NCBI GenBank assembly: GCA_026708185.1
Contig: JAPOVK010000013.1
Coordinates: forward strand, 1 to 64,000
Origin: Gammaproteobacteria bacterium
GTDB taxonomy: Bacteria; Pseudomonadota; Gammaproteobacteria; Pseudomonadales; Azotimanducaceae
Direction: 5' to 3'
DNA: 64,000 nt
Shown here: one piece after another, positions 33,783 to 43,022 of the stretch
Layout of the letters: each line of letters begins with the position of its first letter
Position numbering within the stretch: position 1 is the first letter of the stretch
Program-made: the position numbers and the translations under genes
Notes under the pieces: model-generated
Told to the model about the DNA's origin: nothing
Seen by the model: the letters and a program-made list of their open reading frames with translations, nothing else
Database searches by the model: none

Positions 33783-36700
33783 CGTACAGCGCCTGGCTAC
33801 GGCGGACCCTCGGCCCCGCGCTGATCGTCACGGGCCTCGCCGTCGCAGTCCGGGCGTCCGCCAACGGCGACCGGCTCTACTTCGACTGCCCGTGCCGCCT
33901 CTCGGGCGACGGGACGACGTTGACCATGACGGTCGGTGCGCGCAGTTTCCGGACCACCGACAGCGGTGCCGTGCGCGTCTTGGTACGCGCCTTTGAGCGC
34001 GACGGAGGACCTACATCGAACATCGTTGCCGTGGCGATCGCCGAGTCGGTCGGGGCCCAGGCGCGGCTGCAGAGCGTGACCGTCGAAGCGGTGCTCGAGT
34101 CCGAAGCCGCCGATCGTCGGATGATGGAGCTGGCCTTGCAGGAACGCCTCGGCGAATCGTGGAGCTGGCAAGACAGCATACGGATGGACTCGCCCGTCGT
34201 CCTTTCGGAGGCGTTCGACATCGGCGAACTCGACTATCTCAAGGACACCGACGGCGACGGCGTAGGCGACATCAACGAGCGGGCCGAGCAGACGGATCCC
34301 GAAGACCCGCAGTCCACGCCGGGCGCATCGACCATCGATCTGCTGGCGCTCTACAGCCGAGGCTTCCCGGACCTGTTCGACGGCGATCCGACGACGCGGA
34401 TCCAGCATGTCGTCGCCCAGGCCAACACCATCTTTGCCGACAGCGGAGTGGGGGTGGAACTGCGCCTCGTCGGCATGACGGAAGTCGAGATCGACGAGGC
34501 GGAGGAATTCGACCGCGTCGATGCCGGGGCGCTCGCCCGCGAAGTCGAACGGCACGGTTCCGACCTGACCGTGCTGTTCCGGCCGCGCGCGCCTAACGCC
34601 GGATCGTGCGGATGGGCGCACATCGGCGGACGTGGACAGCGGGGCCGACTCTCGCGGCAACATGCCTTGTCGCTCCATGCCACGGTCATGGCAAATTGCA
34701 GCGGTCGGACTCTCGCCCACGAGGTGGGTCACGTCCTGGGTCTCGGCCATTCCTATTGGCAGAACAGCGTCGGGACGTGGCGATGGTCGCGGGGCCATGG
34801 CGTCGACGACGATTTCGGGACGGTGATGACCTACGGTCCCAAGGGCGGCGGCTCGCGAATCAACGTCTTCTCGGATCCGGACTCGACCTGCCGCGGTGTT
34901 GCGGGGACCGACCTGCCGTGCGGCCTGGCCGGCGACGAAGTCGCGGGGGCGGATGCCGTCGCAAGCCTCGAGGCGGTGCGCTTCCAGGCGGCCTCCTTCC
35001 AGCATGGGTATCCGGATGCGGATGGCGACGGCTTCGTCGACCCGGTGGATGACCTGCCAAGGGACGGCACGGAGTGGCGTGACACGGACGGCGACGGCAT
35101 CGGCGACAAGGCCGACACGGACGACGACGGCGACGGGGTGGCGGACACCGTCGACGCGTTCCCGCTCGATCCTGCGGAAACCGCGGACACGGACGGCGAC
35201 GGTGTTGGCGACAACGCCGACGCGTTCCCTGAAGACGCCAGCGAGACGTCGGATGCGGACGGCGATGGTGTTGGCGACAACGCCGATGCGTTCCCCGACG
35301 ATCCTGGCGAGACGACCGACACGGATGGCGATGGTGTGGGCGACAACGGCGATGCCTTCCCGGACGATCCCACCGAATGGGCCGATACCGACGGGGACGG
35401 CATCGGCGACAACGCCGACCCGGACGCGGACGGGGATGGCGTAGCCAACGCGACGGATCTTTTTCCGTTCGACGCGGCGAAGTCCGACATCGCGTCCTAC
35501 GTCTTCTTGTCGGAAATCCCGGGGGACCGGGCCGGGGCCGCCATGCTGGCCGTAGCAGGCGGCTTCCTAATCGGCGCGCCCGGCCCCCCGTCCTGGATCA
35601 GAGGCTTGCCGGATCGCTCACCGGGCGCTGTGTACTTCGTTGCGAGTCGGGACCTGACGACTGTGGACGGCGCCGACGGTGCGGTGGACCGGGTCGTGAG
35701 CTTGGCCAACGTGCATACCGGCGCGTCCTCCTGGAAGTTCGTCGGCGAAAGCCCAGACGACCAAGCTGGCGGTTCCCTGGCATCGCTCGGGGACATTGAC
35801 GGCGACGGACTGGTGGATTTCGTCATTGCGGCCGACAACAAGGGCACATATGCGGGTGCCGTGTATGTGGTGGCGAGCAAGGACATCGGGGCTGCCGACG
35901 CCGCCGACGGCACCCGGGACAGGGTGGTTTCACTCGCCCGTCTGGCCGAACAGTCTCGTTCCTGGGAAATCGGGGGAGCCCGGTGCTCGGACATCGGCAC
36001 CAGCGTGGCCGTCGACAATCTTGTCGGAAGCGACCAGGTCGAGTTGATCATTGGCGCGCCGTCGCGGACCTGCTACATCCCAAGCGAGGGTCGGCGGGCA
36101 AGCGCCGTGTATATCCTGTCCGTGCAGGACCTTGGAAGAGCCGACCGGGCCGACGGCGTCAGGGATGGCGTGATCGACGTCGAGCACATCGCTGCGCAGC
36201 CGGCTTCCTACAAGCTGGTCGGTGGCGTTCGGGACGACACGGGCGCGATTGTTGCCGCTCTCGGTGACATCGACGGCGATGGGCGCGCACACATCGGAAT
36301 CGCGGCGCCGAGACGTACCCTCGCGGACGGTACACCCGCTGGCGTGGTCTTCCTGGTGTCGGCTGCCGATCTCAGGCATGCCGACGATGCGGACGCGAGC
36401 CGCGACGGCGTGGTTCACATGGCGAACATAACGCCGCAGCGACGCTCGTGGCGAATTCTGGGCGGGCCGATAGCAAGGGGGCTTGGCGTGGAGCCCGCAC
36501 CCGATGTCGACGGGGACGCCGCCGCCGAGGTCGTGCTGCGATGGACCCGCTACGGGGTTCGCACGGCCGTCATCGTAGCGGCGCGGGACTTGCCTGGGCT
36601 CGACGCCTTGGATGGGAAGGCGGACAGCACGGTGGACTTGGATTCGCTGCCGCGCGCTACGGACGCTCACGCCGGGCCGTTGTTGACGGGCTTTTGGACC

Positions 36701-39499
36701 TTGCGCTGGTTCAGTTGGACCGCCTTCGTGGGCGACGCGGACGGCGACGGGGAGACCGATCTCCTGGCCAACTACACCGGCTCCCCCGATGTCCATCTGG
36801 TGGCCATCGGCACGTATGCGGCGGGTGAGGCGACGCCAGGCGAACTCAGGCCCTCTGCCCTCCGACGCGACGGCCGAACTTGGCGCCTCGCGGCTCCGGA
36901 CCGCTGGTCCACACCCTCGGGTCTCGCCAGCGCGGGCGACGTCGACGAGGATGGTTTGAACGACATTCTCGTAGGCGCCACACCGTCCTACGGCGCGTCG
37001 ATTGCAGGAGAGGTGCCGGCTTGCGTCGCGCCCGACCGGCATTGTGCCGTCTACCTGATCATGGGTGCCGATCTTGCCGCGCTCGACGCGGTCGACGGCA
37101 GCCGCGACGGCGACCTCGTCCTCGGCAACGTCGCCGGAGACACCGACGGCGACGGTCTCGGCAATACGCGCGACGGCGATGACGACGACGACGGCGTGCC
37201 CGATCATGACGACGCCTTCCAGCTTGATCCGACCGAGTGGGCGGACAGCGATTCCGACGGCTACGGCGACAACGCGGACGCCTTTCCGGACGATCCCAGG
37301 GAAGCGTTCGACACCGACGGCGACGGGGTCGGCAACAACGCCGATGACGACGACGACGGCGATGGCATTCCGGATCGCGACGACGAACATCCACTGGATA
37401 CGGACAACGACGGCGTCGACAATCGGGACGACGACGACGACGACAACGACGGCGTGGCCGACGCCGAGGACGACCTGCCGCTGGACCCCGACGAGTCGGT
37501 GGACACCGACGGCGACGGGATCGGCAACAACGCGGACGATGACGACGACAACGACGGTGTCGCGGACGCCGAGGACGACCTGCCTCTGGACCCCACCGAG
37601 TCCGTGGACAGTGACGGCGACGGCACCGGCGACAACGCCGATGCCTTCCCGAACGACCCTGACGAGCAAGGTGATGCCGACGGAGACGGCACGGGCGACA
37701 ATGCCGACCCGGACGACGACAACGACGGCGTTCCGGATACGGAGGACGCGTTTCCATTGGACGCCACCGCCTCTGCGGACACCGACGGCGACGGCGTTGC
37801 CGACAGCCGCGACGCCTTCCCGGAGGACGCGACGGAGTCGGTGGACACCGACGGTGACGGCGTTGGCGACAACGCCGACACGGACGACGACAACGACGGC
37901 ATCGCTGATGCCGAAGACCTCTTCCCCAAGGATCCGGACCGCTGGAGTCTGACTTCGCTCAAGTTCGTTCCGGAGTCAGAGACTGACAGGCTTGGCGCCA
38001 GCCTGGCCTACGTCGCCGACATCGATGGCGACGATCGGCCCGAGTTGCTGCTTGGCGCTGCGGACCACGGCACCGATGGCGCTGTATATCTCATCTCGTC
38101 CCGCGATTGGGCGAATGCCGACGCCGCAGACGGCGTCCGCGACGGCGAGATTGGCCTCGAGCACGTTGCGCCGCAGCCCTATTCGTGGAAGCTCAAGGGC
38201 GAGGCGGGCCTTTCGGCCGGGGTGGGGATGTCCTACGCGGGCGACCTGAACGGCGACAATGTGCCGGAGTTCACGGTCGGCGCCTCGGCGCTCTTCGGCG
38301 CGGCGTACGTCGTCTCGCCACCCGACCTTGCCGAGGCCGATGCCGCCGACGGCGAGGCCGACGGAGTCGCCACGCTCGACACGGTGGCGACGGGCGCGGG
38401 ATCCTGGCGGCTCCGTGGGAACTGGCGCGGCGGGATCGGCAGCGGCATCGCCGCTGTACCGGTCGGCGACGGCGTAGCCGGACGTGTCCTTATCGGTCAG
38501 CCGGGCGCGCGCGCCGGTGACAGCGCTGGCACGGCGCACCTCATTGAGGGCCCGCAACTCGCTGTCCTCGACGGTGTCGACGGTGCGGTGGATGGAAGAC
38601 TGGCGCTCTGGAACCACGCAGGGCCGTGGCTCTTCACGGGCGAGAACGCTCTCGACCAGGCCGGCTTCCGCCTTGCGGCGGCGGATTTCGACGGCGACGG
38701 CACGGCGGACATGGTGATCGGGGCACCGAGACTGGACGCCGTCGCGCTGGACGACGGCGCCGTGTACGTTGTCGGAAGCCGGGACTTCGACAGCTACCAG
38801 TCCTTCGAGTTGGCGGGTGTCGCCGGCGCCCCCAACTCGTTCAAGATCGTCGGCGAAGCTGCGGGCGACCGCCTCGGTACCGGTGTCGCGGCCGGCGATG
38901 TGGACGGCGACGGCCACGCCGATCTGATCCTGGGTACGGCGTCCGGTCTCGAGTCGCGGGCGATGGTCACTGTTTTATCGGGCACGCGGGCGAGCCTAGT
39001 GCAAATGGACGCCGCCGACGGGAGCGAGGACGGCTTGATTGAGCTCGCCGACCTTGGGCAGCAGGCTGGACGTTGGCGCATGACGTATCCGCAATGGTGG
39101 TCGCCGGGCGTTCGACCCCGCGGCAGCGTCGTTGTCGTTGACGCCGATGGCGATGACGCGGCGGACCTGCTCGTGCCGCTCCAGGGAACCTCCGGGCCGG
39201 CCTTCTACTTGCTGCCTGCTGTTGCGGTCGCGGCCAACGGAGGTGGCGGTAACACGGCGATGGAGACGGTCGCGGAATCCGGCTATGCCTTCCGCGTGGA
39301 CGTGGACGCGCCGTGGCAGTTGACGGCTGCTCGCGCAGGTGACGTCGACGGCGATGGTCGAGAGGACTTCCTCCTCGGTGCTGCCTCGAGCGAGAGCAGC
39401 GCGGCCTACCTCGTGGTTGCGGCCGACCTCGAGGCACTCGATGCGTTGGACCGCGCGGACGGCGAAATCGACCTGTCGAAGGTGGTGGGCACGCGGTAG
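33779..39499 (+). CDS. Giant secreted metalloprotease with TSP3 and FG-GAP repeat blocks
   Basis: 1906 residues from a GTG at 33779. A signal peptide (LGPALIVTGLAVAVRASA) is followed by a beta-rich pro-region and a metzincin-type peptidase with HEVGHVLGLGHSYW at about 314-327, i.e. HExxHxxGxxH with a downstream MTYG as Met-turn. Then come a thrombospondin type 3 block (about 404-563; DTDGDGVGDNADAFP units), FG-GAP propeller-like repeats (570-1117), a second TSP3 block (1119-1387) and more FG-GAP (1394-1906). TSP3 units bind calcium. The FG-GAP parts contain a recurring insert of the type SRDL-x-x-AD-x-ADG-x-x-DG-x-x-x-L. Likely exported and calcium-stabilised; substrate unknown. Confidence 0.9.
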   Translation: MTYSAWLRRTLGPALIVTGLAVAVRASANGDRLYFDCPCRLSGDGTTLTMTVGARSFRTTDSGAVRVLVRAFERDGGPTSNIVAVAIAESVGAQARLQSVTVEAVLESEAADRRMMELALQERLGESWSWQDSIRMDSPVVLSEAFDIGELDYLKDTDGDGVGDINERAEQTDPEDPQSTPGASTIDLLALYSRGFPDLFDGDPTTRIQHVVAQANTIFADSGVGVELRLVGMTEVEIDEAEEFDRVDAGALAREVERHGSDLTVLFRPRAPNAGSCGWAHIGGRGQRGRLSRQHALSLHATVMANCSGRTLAHEVGHVLGLGHSYWQNSVGTWRWSRGHGVDDDFGTVMTYGPKGGGSRINVFSDPDSTCRGVAGTDLPCGLAGDEVAGADAVASLEAVRFQAASFQHGYPDADGDGFVDPVDDLPRDGTEWRDTDGDGIGDKADTDDDGDGVADTVDAFPLDPAETADTDGDGVGDNADAFPEDASETSDADGDGVGDNADAFPDDPGETTDTDGDGVGDNGDAFPDDPTEWADTDGDGIGDNADPDADGDGVANATDLFPFDAAKSDIASYVFLSEIPGDRAGAAMLAVAGGFLIGAPGPPSWIRGLPDRSPGAVYFVASRDLTTVDGADGAVDRVVSLANVHTGASSWKFVGESPDDQAGGSLASLGDIDGDGLVDFVIAADNKGTYAGAVYVVASKDIGAADAADGTRDRVVSLARLAEQSRSWEIGGARCSDIGTSVAVDNLVGSDQVELIIGAPSRTCYIPSEGRRASAVYILSVQDLGRADRADGVRDGVIDVEHIAAQPASYKLVGGVRDDTGAIVAALGDIDGDGRAHIGIAAPRRTLADGTPAGVVFLVSAADLRHADDADASRDGVVHMANITPQRRSWRILGGPIARGLGVEPAPDVDGDAAAEVVLRWTRYGVRTAVIVAARDLPGLDALDGKADSTVDLDSLPRATDAHAGPLLTGFWTLRWFSWTAFVGDADGDGETDLLANYTGSPDVHLVAIGTYAAGEATPGELRPSALRRDGRTWRLAAPDRWSTPSGLASAGDVDEDGLNDILVGATPSYGASIAGEVPACVAPDRHCAVYLIMGADLAALDAVDGSRDGDLVLGNVAGDTDGDGLGNTRDGDDDDDGVPDHDDAFQLDPTEWADSDSDGYGDNADAFPDDPREAFDTDGDGVGNNADDDDDGDGIPDRDDEHPLDTDNDGVDNRDDDDDDNDGVADAEDDLPLDPDESVDTDGDGIGNNADDDDDNDGVADAEDDLPLDPTESVDSDGDGTGDNADAFPNDPDEQGDADGDGTGDNADPDDDNDGVPDTEDAFPLDATASADTDGDGVADSRDAFPEDATESVDTDGDGVGDNADTDDDNDGIADAEDLFPKDPDRWSLTSLKFVPESETDRLGASLAYVADIDGDDRPELLLGAADHGTDGAVYLISSRDWANADAADGVRDGEIGLEHVAPQPYSWKLKGEAGLSAGVGMSYAGDLNGDNVPEFTVGASALFGAAYVVSPPDLAEADAADGEADGVATLDTVATGAGSWRLRGNWRGGIGSGIAAVPVGDGVAGRVLIGQPGARAGDSAGTAHLIEGPQLAVLDGVDGAVDGRLALWNHAGPWLFTGENALDQAGFRLAAADFDGDGTADMVIGAPRLDAVALDDGAVYVVGSRDFDSYQSFELAGVAGAPNSFKIVGEAAGDRLGTGVAAGDVDGDGHADLILGTASGLESRAMVTVLSGTRASLVQMDAADGSEDGLIELADLGQQAGRWRMTYPQWWSPGVRPRGSVVVVDADGDDAADLLVPLQGTSGPAFYLLPAVAVAANGGGGNTAMETVAESGYAFRVDVDAPWQLTAARAGDVDGDGREDFLLGAASSESSAAYLVVAADLEALDALDRADGEIDLSKVVGTR

Positions 39500-39609
39500 A
39501 GCGTGTTCGGAGCGGTGCTGTCCGCGCCAGGCCGCAACGAGACCTTCGTACAGACGTGTACTAACCTCATTGTTTTTAAAGAATTTTCTTTGCACTGAGG
39601 CTTGGTTCT

Positions 39610-40098
39610 TTGCTTCGCGAGCGCTATCCTCGTCGTCCCCTGGCTGTGATCCGTGCGGTGCCGAATGGCCGCATCCCTGCGCGAACGCTCCGATCCGTCG
39701 GCGCAACGTCGCTGAGCGGCTGCGATCCCGTGCCGATGTCCGACGACGAGATCGGCTGCTACGAGGGCCGCTACGAGTACTGGGATGCCGACAGCGAGCT
39801 TGCGTGGATGGTGCGCGACGTCAGTCCCAGGCACGAGGAGCCGAGCAGCCGCCTCGTGGGCACTGGGCCGGAAGACGATCCGTTCCTGGGCGCCGAACGG
39901 CTTGCGGCGCGCCGCGCGGGCGTGCTCGAGGAGCGGCTGTCCACGCTCGAAGGGTTGCTCGCGGCGCGGAACATCCCGGTCGCCGGGCGGCTGGACACCG
40001 AGACCGATCGGATCGCATCGATGCCGCGCGACGCCCTGCTGAAGGCTGCGCTGGAGAGCACCGACTGGGACGACTTCCTGCGCCGTGTGCGGTCTTAA
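39610..40098 (+). CDS. Uma2-like protein with the nuclease core deleted
   Basis: 162 residues if read from the TTG at 39610; the GTG at 39646 is another start. The frame matches the two ends of the full Uma2 protein at 61793-62761: LSGCDPVPMSDDEIGCYEG...HEEPSSRLV at the front and GTGPEDDPFLGAER...LLAARNIPVAGRLDTE...DDFLRRVR at the back. The join, at about 39857, removes the equivalent of 486 bases (62023-62508), exactly in frame and covering the PD-(D/E)XK core. The upstream DNA also matches (GTGTACTAAC at 39555-39565, TTGCTT...GCGCTAT). Codon use is normal. It cannot be a nuclease; it may be a fossil or a regulator that keeps the partner-binding ends. Confidence 0.7.
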   Translation: MLRERYPRRPLAVIRAVPNGRIPARTLRSVGATSLSGCDPVPMSDDEIGCYEGRYEYWDADSELAWMVRDVSPRHEEPSSRLVGTGPEDDPFLGAERLAARRAGVLEERLSTLEGLLAARNIPVAGRLDTETDRIASMPRDALLKAALESTDWDDFLRRVRS

Positions 40099-40104
40099 GC
40101 CCTG

Positions 40105-40545
40105 ATGGGCAGAATCGTTGCACAGACCACGGTCACGAACCTGTTCGACGAGAGTAGGTCGATCCAGTGCGGCATGCTCGTCGATACCGGCGCGGGTGCG
40201 CTCATCCTGCCCGCGTCCTGGAAGGCGCGTCTCGGGGAGTTCCTAAGGTCCGAACCCGTGGAGTTGCAGTTGGCCAACCAGGAGGTCGTTCGTGGTGAGG
40301 CCTGTTGGCCCGTTGCGATCAAGATCGATGGCTTTCGAACCATCGCCAACGAGGTGGTCTTCCTGGACTGTCTGCACGACGAGGATGACTTCGAGCCGCT
40401 GCTTGGCTACGTCATCCTTGAACAGGCTCAAGCGGCAGTGGACATGCTCGGCCATTGCCTCGTGCCGGTCAGGTACATCGACATGAAGCAGGCTTGGACC
40501 CGTGTCAGGGACCCAACGAGCGGCGTAGTGTCTGGATGTCCTTGA
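40105..40545 (+). CDS. Retropepsin-like aspartic protease-fold protein
   Basis: 146 residues. The motif CGMLVDTGAGALILP (Asp27) is that of clan AA, retroviral-type aspartic proteases, followed by the short beta strands of a single-lobe fold (LANQEVVRGEACWPVAIKID, ANEVVFLDC) and a second hydrophobic-Gly motif LLGYVILEQAQAAVD. One lobe would need to dimerise to be active. Such genes are common and unexplained in genomes rich in Uma2 and toxin-type genes. It starts 6 bases after the core-deleted Uma2 gene and its last 41 bases overlap the 3' end of the convergent PPK2 gene. Confidence 0.75.
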   Translation: MGRIVAQTTVTNLFDESRSIQCGMLVDTGAGALILPASWKARLGEFLRSEPVELQLANQEVVRGEACWPVAIKIDGFRTIANEVVFLDCLHDEDDFEPLLGYVILEQAQAAVDMLGHCLVPVRYIDMKQAWTRVRDPTSGVVSGCP

Positions 40546-41377
40546 CCAGCGCGTCGTCCGCGTCGGGGAAAGCGGGGTCCATCGCCGCCAATGCCTCGAC
40601 GATGATGGTCGCGATGATGACGCGTGCCGCCGGCTTGCTGTCCGCCGGGATGACGTGCCAGGGTGCGGTCGCGGTGCTCGTCGCCTGGAACGCGGCTTCG
40701 TAGGCGCGCCGATAGCCGTCCCAGTGCTGCCGCGCCTCAAGGTCGGACGGGTCGAACTTCCAGTGCTTCTTCGGATTGCGCAGACGGTCGGTCAGCCGCC
40801 GTTTCTGCTCCTCCGGGGACACGTTGAGGAAGAACTTGAGCACCGACGTCCCGTTGCGCACCAGGTGATCCTCGAACGCCACGATGTCGGCGAGGCGTTC
40901 GTCCCAGAACGCCTCGTCCACCGGTCGGGGCGGAAGCTTGCGCGCCCGCAGGTACTCCGGGTGCACGCGCAAGGTGACCACTTCCTCGTAGTGCGAGCGG
41001 TTGAAGATGCCGATCCGGCCGCGCTCGGGAAGGGTCAGCCAATGCCTATGCAGCCAACTGAACTCGATCTCCTGCGAGGACGGTCGATTGAAGTTGGTGA
41101 CCCGGAATCCCTGCGGATTGACGCCGGACGTGACCCGCTTGATCGCACTGTCCTTGCCCGAGGCGTCCATGCCCTGGAACACCAGCAGGACGGCGCGTCG
41201 ATCCTCGGCATAGAGCAACTCCTGCCAGGTGCTGAAGCGCCGCACCCGTTCCCTGAGCGCCTTGCGGAGCTTGTGCTTGCCGAGGTCCGCGAACGCTGGC
41301 AGCGTCGACACACTCGTCAGGTCGACGGTCGCGCCGGGTTCGACGCGGTAGTCCGTGGTGTGGATGACCGGGGTCAT
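40505..41377 (-). CDS. ppk2: Polyphosphate kinase 2 family protein
   Basis: 290 residues with the PPK2 signature: P-loop GMDASGKD at 69-76, FNRPSSQEIEFSWLHRHW, and the lid and Walker B area IGIFNRSHYEEVV, FFLNVSPEEQKRRL. PPK2 enzymes move phosphate between polyphosphate and nucleoside mono- or diphosphates; size and motifs fit the one-domain classes. It is the last gene of a minus-strand run after the PhyH gene with a 3-base spacer. Which nucleotide it uses cannot be told. It overlaps the retropepsin-like gene by 41 bases at the 3' ends. Confidence 0.92.
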   Translation of the reverse strand: MTPVIHTTDYRVEPGATVDLTSVSTLPAFADLGKHKLRKALRERVRRFSTWQELLYAEDRRAVLLVFQGMDASGKDSAIKRVTSGVNPQGFRVTNFNRPSSQEIEFSWLHRHWLTLPERGRIGIFNRSHYEEVVTLRVHPEYLRARKLPPRPVDEAFWDERLADIVAFEDHLVRNGTSVLKFFLNVSPEEQKRRLTDRLRNPKKHWKFDPSDLEARQHWDGYRRAYEAAFQATSTATAPWHVIPADSKPAARVIIATIIVEALAAMDPAFPDADDALVKDIQTLRRSLGP

Positions 41378-41380
41378 GGA

Positions 41381-42241
41381 TCAGTTCCGGTAGTGTCGGT
41401 GGATCATCGTCACGTCGTCCCCGGGTGGCGGCGTGTTGCGCTGCCAATGCCCCGGATCGCCGCGGCAGACGACGGCATTGCGCAGCACGGCCCGCTTCAG
41501 GGTGCCAGGCTTGAGGCCGCGGCGCTTCAGGGCACTCGGGTGCTCGACGGCGCCACAGCTCGACGGGATGTAGCGCAACGCCAGGCCGCACCGGCGGCGC
41601 GCGGAGGTGTTGGCATCGGAGCCGTGCAACAGCGTGCTGGTGTGGATGGACACCTGGCCGGCGCGGAGGGTGTTGCGCACGGGCGTGCCGAAACGCCCGA
41701 TGTCCTTGACCTCCTGGTAGAGCACCGTGTCCCCGCGCGCCGGTTCCCACGCAATCGCGCCGAGCCGGTGGCTTCCCGGCACGAACTGCATGGGCGCGTT
41801 GCCCTCGTCCACGTCGTCGATTGCGAGCCACACGGTCACGGTCTTCGTGGGGCGCACCGGCCAATAGGTCGCATCCTGGTGCCAGGGGACGCGTTTCGGA
41901 TCCCCGGGCAGCTTGCAGAAATAGTGGCTCGACCAGCACACGAAATCCGGACCGAGCAGGTCTTCGACGTAGTCGAGGATCACCGGATGCCGGGCCATCT
42001 CCCAGATGCCGCGGCAGCGGTTGTGGTAGCCGTCCAGCGTGTAGGCGTTGCGCCCGTCCTTCAGCGCGCGAACGCGGGCAAGGAGCGATTCGAAGTAATC
42101 CCGGGCCGCGTCGACCTCGGACTCGGTCAGGGCGTCGAGGGCGCGAACGAAGCCGTGCTCGTTGAAGCGCTCGACTTCTGTCTCGGCGAGCGTCTTCGCC
42201 TGCGTCGGCGGGGAAGGGTAGAAAGCGATCGCCTCGTCCAT
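41381..42241 (-). CDS. Phytanoyl-CoA dioxygenase (PhyH) family protein
   Basis: 286 residues of the Fe(II)/2-oxoglutarate oxygenase family. The iron ligands HQD (in WHQDATYW) and the distal His in HTSTLLHGSD are visible, with the usual WLAIDDVDEGNAPMQFVPGSH between them and a C-terminal RYIPSS. These enzymes hydroxylate small molecules; in many bacteria they act on secondary metabolites or on branched acyl-CoAs, and neither can be preferred here. It lies between the crotonase gene, 16 bases upstream, and ppk2, and probably shares their transcript. Confidence 0.9.
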   Translation of the reverse strand: MDEAIAFYPSPPTQAKTLAETEVERFNEHGFVRALDALTESEVDAARDYFESLLARVRALKDGRNAYTLDGYHNRCRGIWEMARHPVILDYVEDLLGPDFVCWSSHYFCKLPGDPKRVPWHQDATYWPVRPTKTVTVWLAIDDVDEGNAPMQFVPGSHRLGAIAWEPARGDTVLYQEVKDIGRFGTPVRNTLRAGQVSIHTSTLLHGSDANTSARRRCGLALRYIPSSCGAVEHPSALKRRGLKPGTLKRAVLRNAVVCRGDPGHWQRNTPPPGDDVTMIHRHYRN

Positions 42242-42257
42242 GCCGGGGCCTTAAGCG

Positions 42258-42983
42258 TCAGGCGATCTGCTTGCGCAGCGCGCGGCGCGGCCCGGCGAGG
42301 CCGGTGGCGCGATCGAACCAGGCGTCGGCCTCGCTGGTGTTGTAGGCGCGCAAGGTGGTCTTGATGCGCGCCAGCGCCCCTTCGGGGTAGGCGGCCAACC
42401 CGGCGGCCAGCTCGCGCGCGGCATCGACGACGGCATCGTCGGCCACGGCTTCGTACGCCACCCCCAGGTCGGCGAGTTCCCGGCCCGGGAAACGGCGTCC
42501 GGTGATCGTCAACTTGGCGGCGACGTTCTCGCTGTGGCGCAAGCGCAGCCAGGCCATGTTGTAGGGTGCCGCCATGCCCATCTTGACCTCGCCGACCTGC
42601 AGGAACGCCGTCTCGCCGGCGACGAGGAGGTCGGCCGCCAGCGCCAGGGCGGCGCCGCCGTTGATCGCATAGCGTTCCAGGGCGGCGACGATCGGCTTCG
42701 GGCACTCGAAGATCGCCTTGTGGGCCGCGCGCCAGATCGCGTTGAAGCGCGGTAGCCACTCGGGCGGCGGGTCGGCATTGAAGCCCTTGAGGTCGAGGCC
42801 CGAACAGAAGGCGCCCTCGGCGCCCCGGAGCAGCACCGCCTGCACGCCGTCATCATCCGCCACGGCCCGAAAGGCGTCCGCCAAGCGCTCGCCCAGCGGG
42901 CCGTTGATGGCGTTCCGGCGCGCCGGGCGGTTCAGCACGATCTCCGTCCACCCGTCGTGGTCGATGCGCTCGACTTCGGCCAT
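42258..42983 (-). CDS. Enoyl-CoA hydratase/isomerase family protein
   Basis: 241 residues from the ATG at 42983 preceded by GGGGGGAGG; an in-frame ATG at 43016 is less likely. Crotonase motifs: LNRPARRNAING, SGLDLKGF and the oxyanion loop ERYAINGGAALALAADLLVAG. At the site of the first catalytic glutamate of hydratases (GGGCEL) it has GGAAL, while a glutamate is kept in the next element (VGEVKMG). This suggests an isomerase, hydrolase or other crotonase reaction rather than a plain hydratase. The PhyH gene follows 16 bases downstream. Confidence 0.88.
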   Translation of the reverse strand: MAEVERIDHDGWTEIVLNRPARRNAINGPLGERLADAFRAVADDDGVQAVLLRGAEGAFCSGLDLKGFNADPPPEWLPRFNAIWRAAHKAIFECPKPIVAALERYAINGGAALALAADLLVAGETAFLQVGEVKMGMAAPYNMAWLRLRHSENVAAKLTITGRRFPGRELADLGVAYEAVADDAVVDAARELAAGLAAYPEGALARIKTTLRAYNTSEADAWFDRATGLAGPRRALRKQIA

Positions 42984-43022
42984 GCCTCCCCCCGGACATG
43001 CTTCGCAGCAAAGCATACTGGA

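Noticed and set aside
37135-37940. Low-complexity Asp-rich DNA as a sequencing or assembly artefact
   Set aside because: The frame stays open and the repeat units keep the TSP3 consensus (DTDGDGVGDNADAFP) with normal variation, so it is a real coding repeat.
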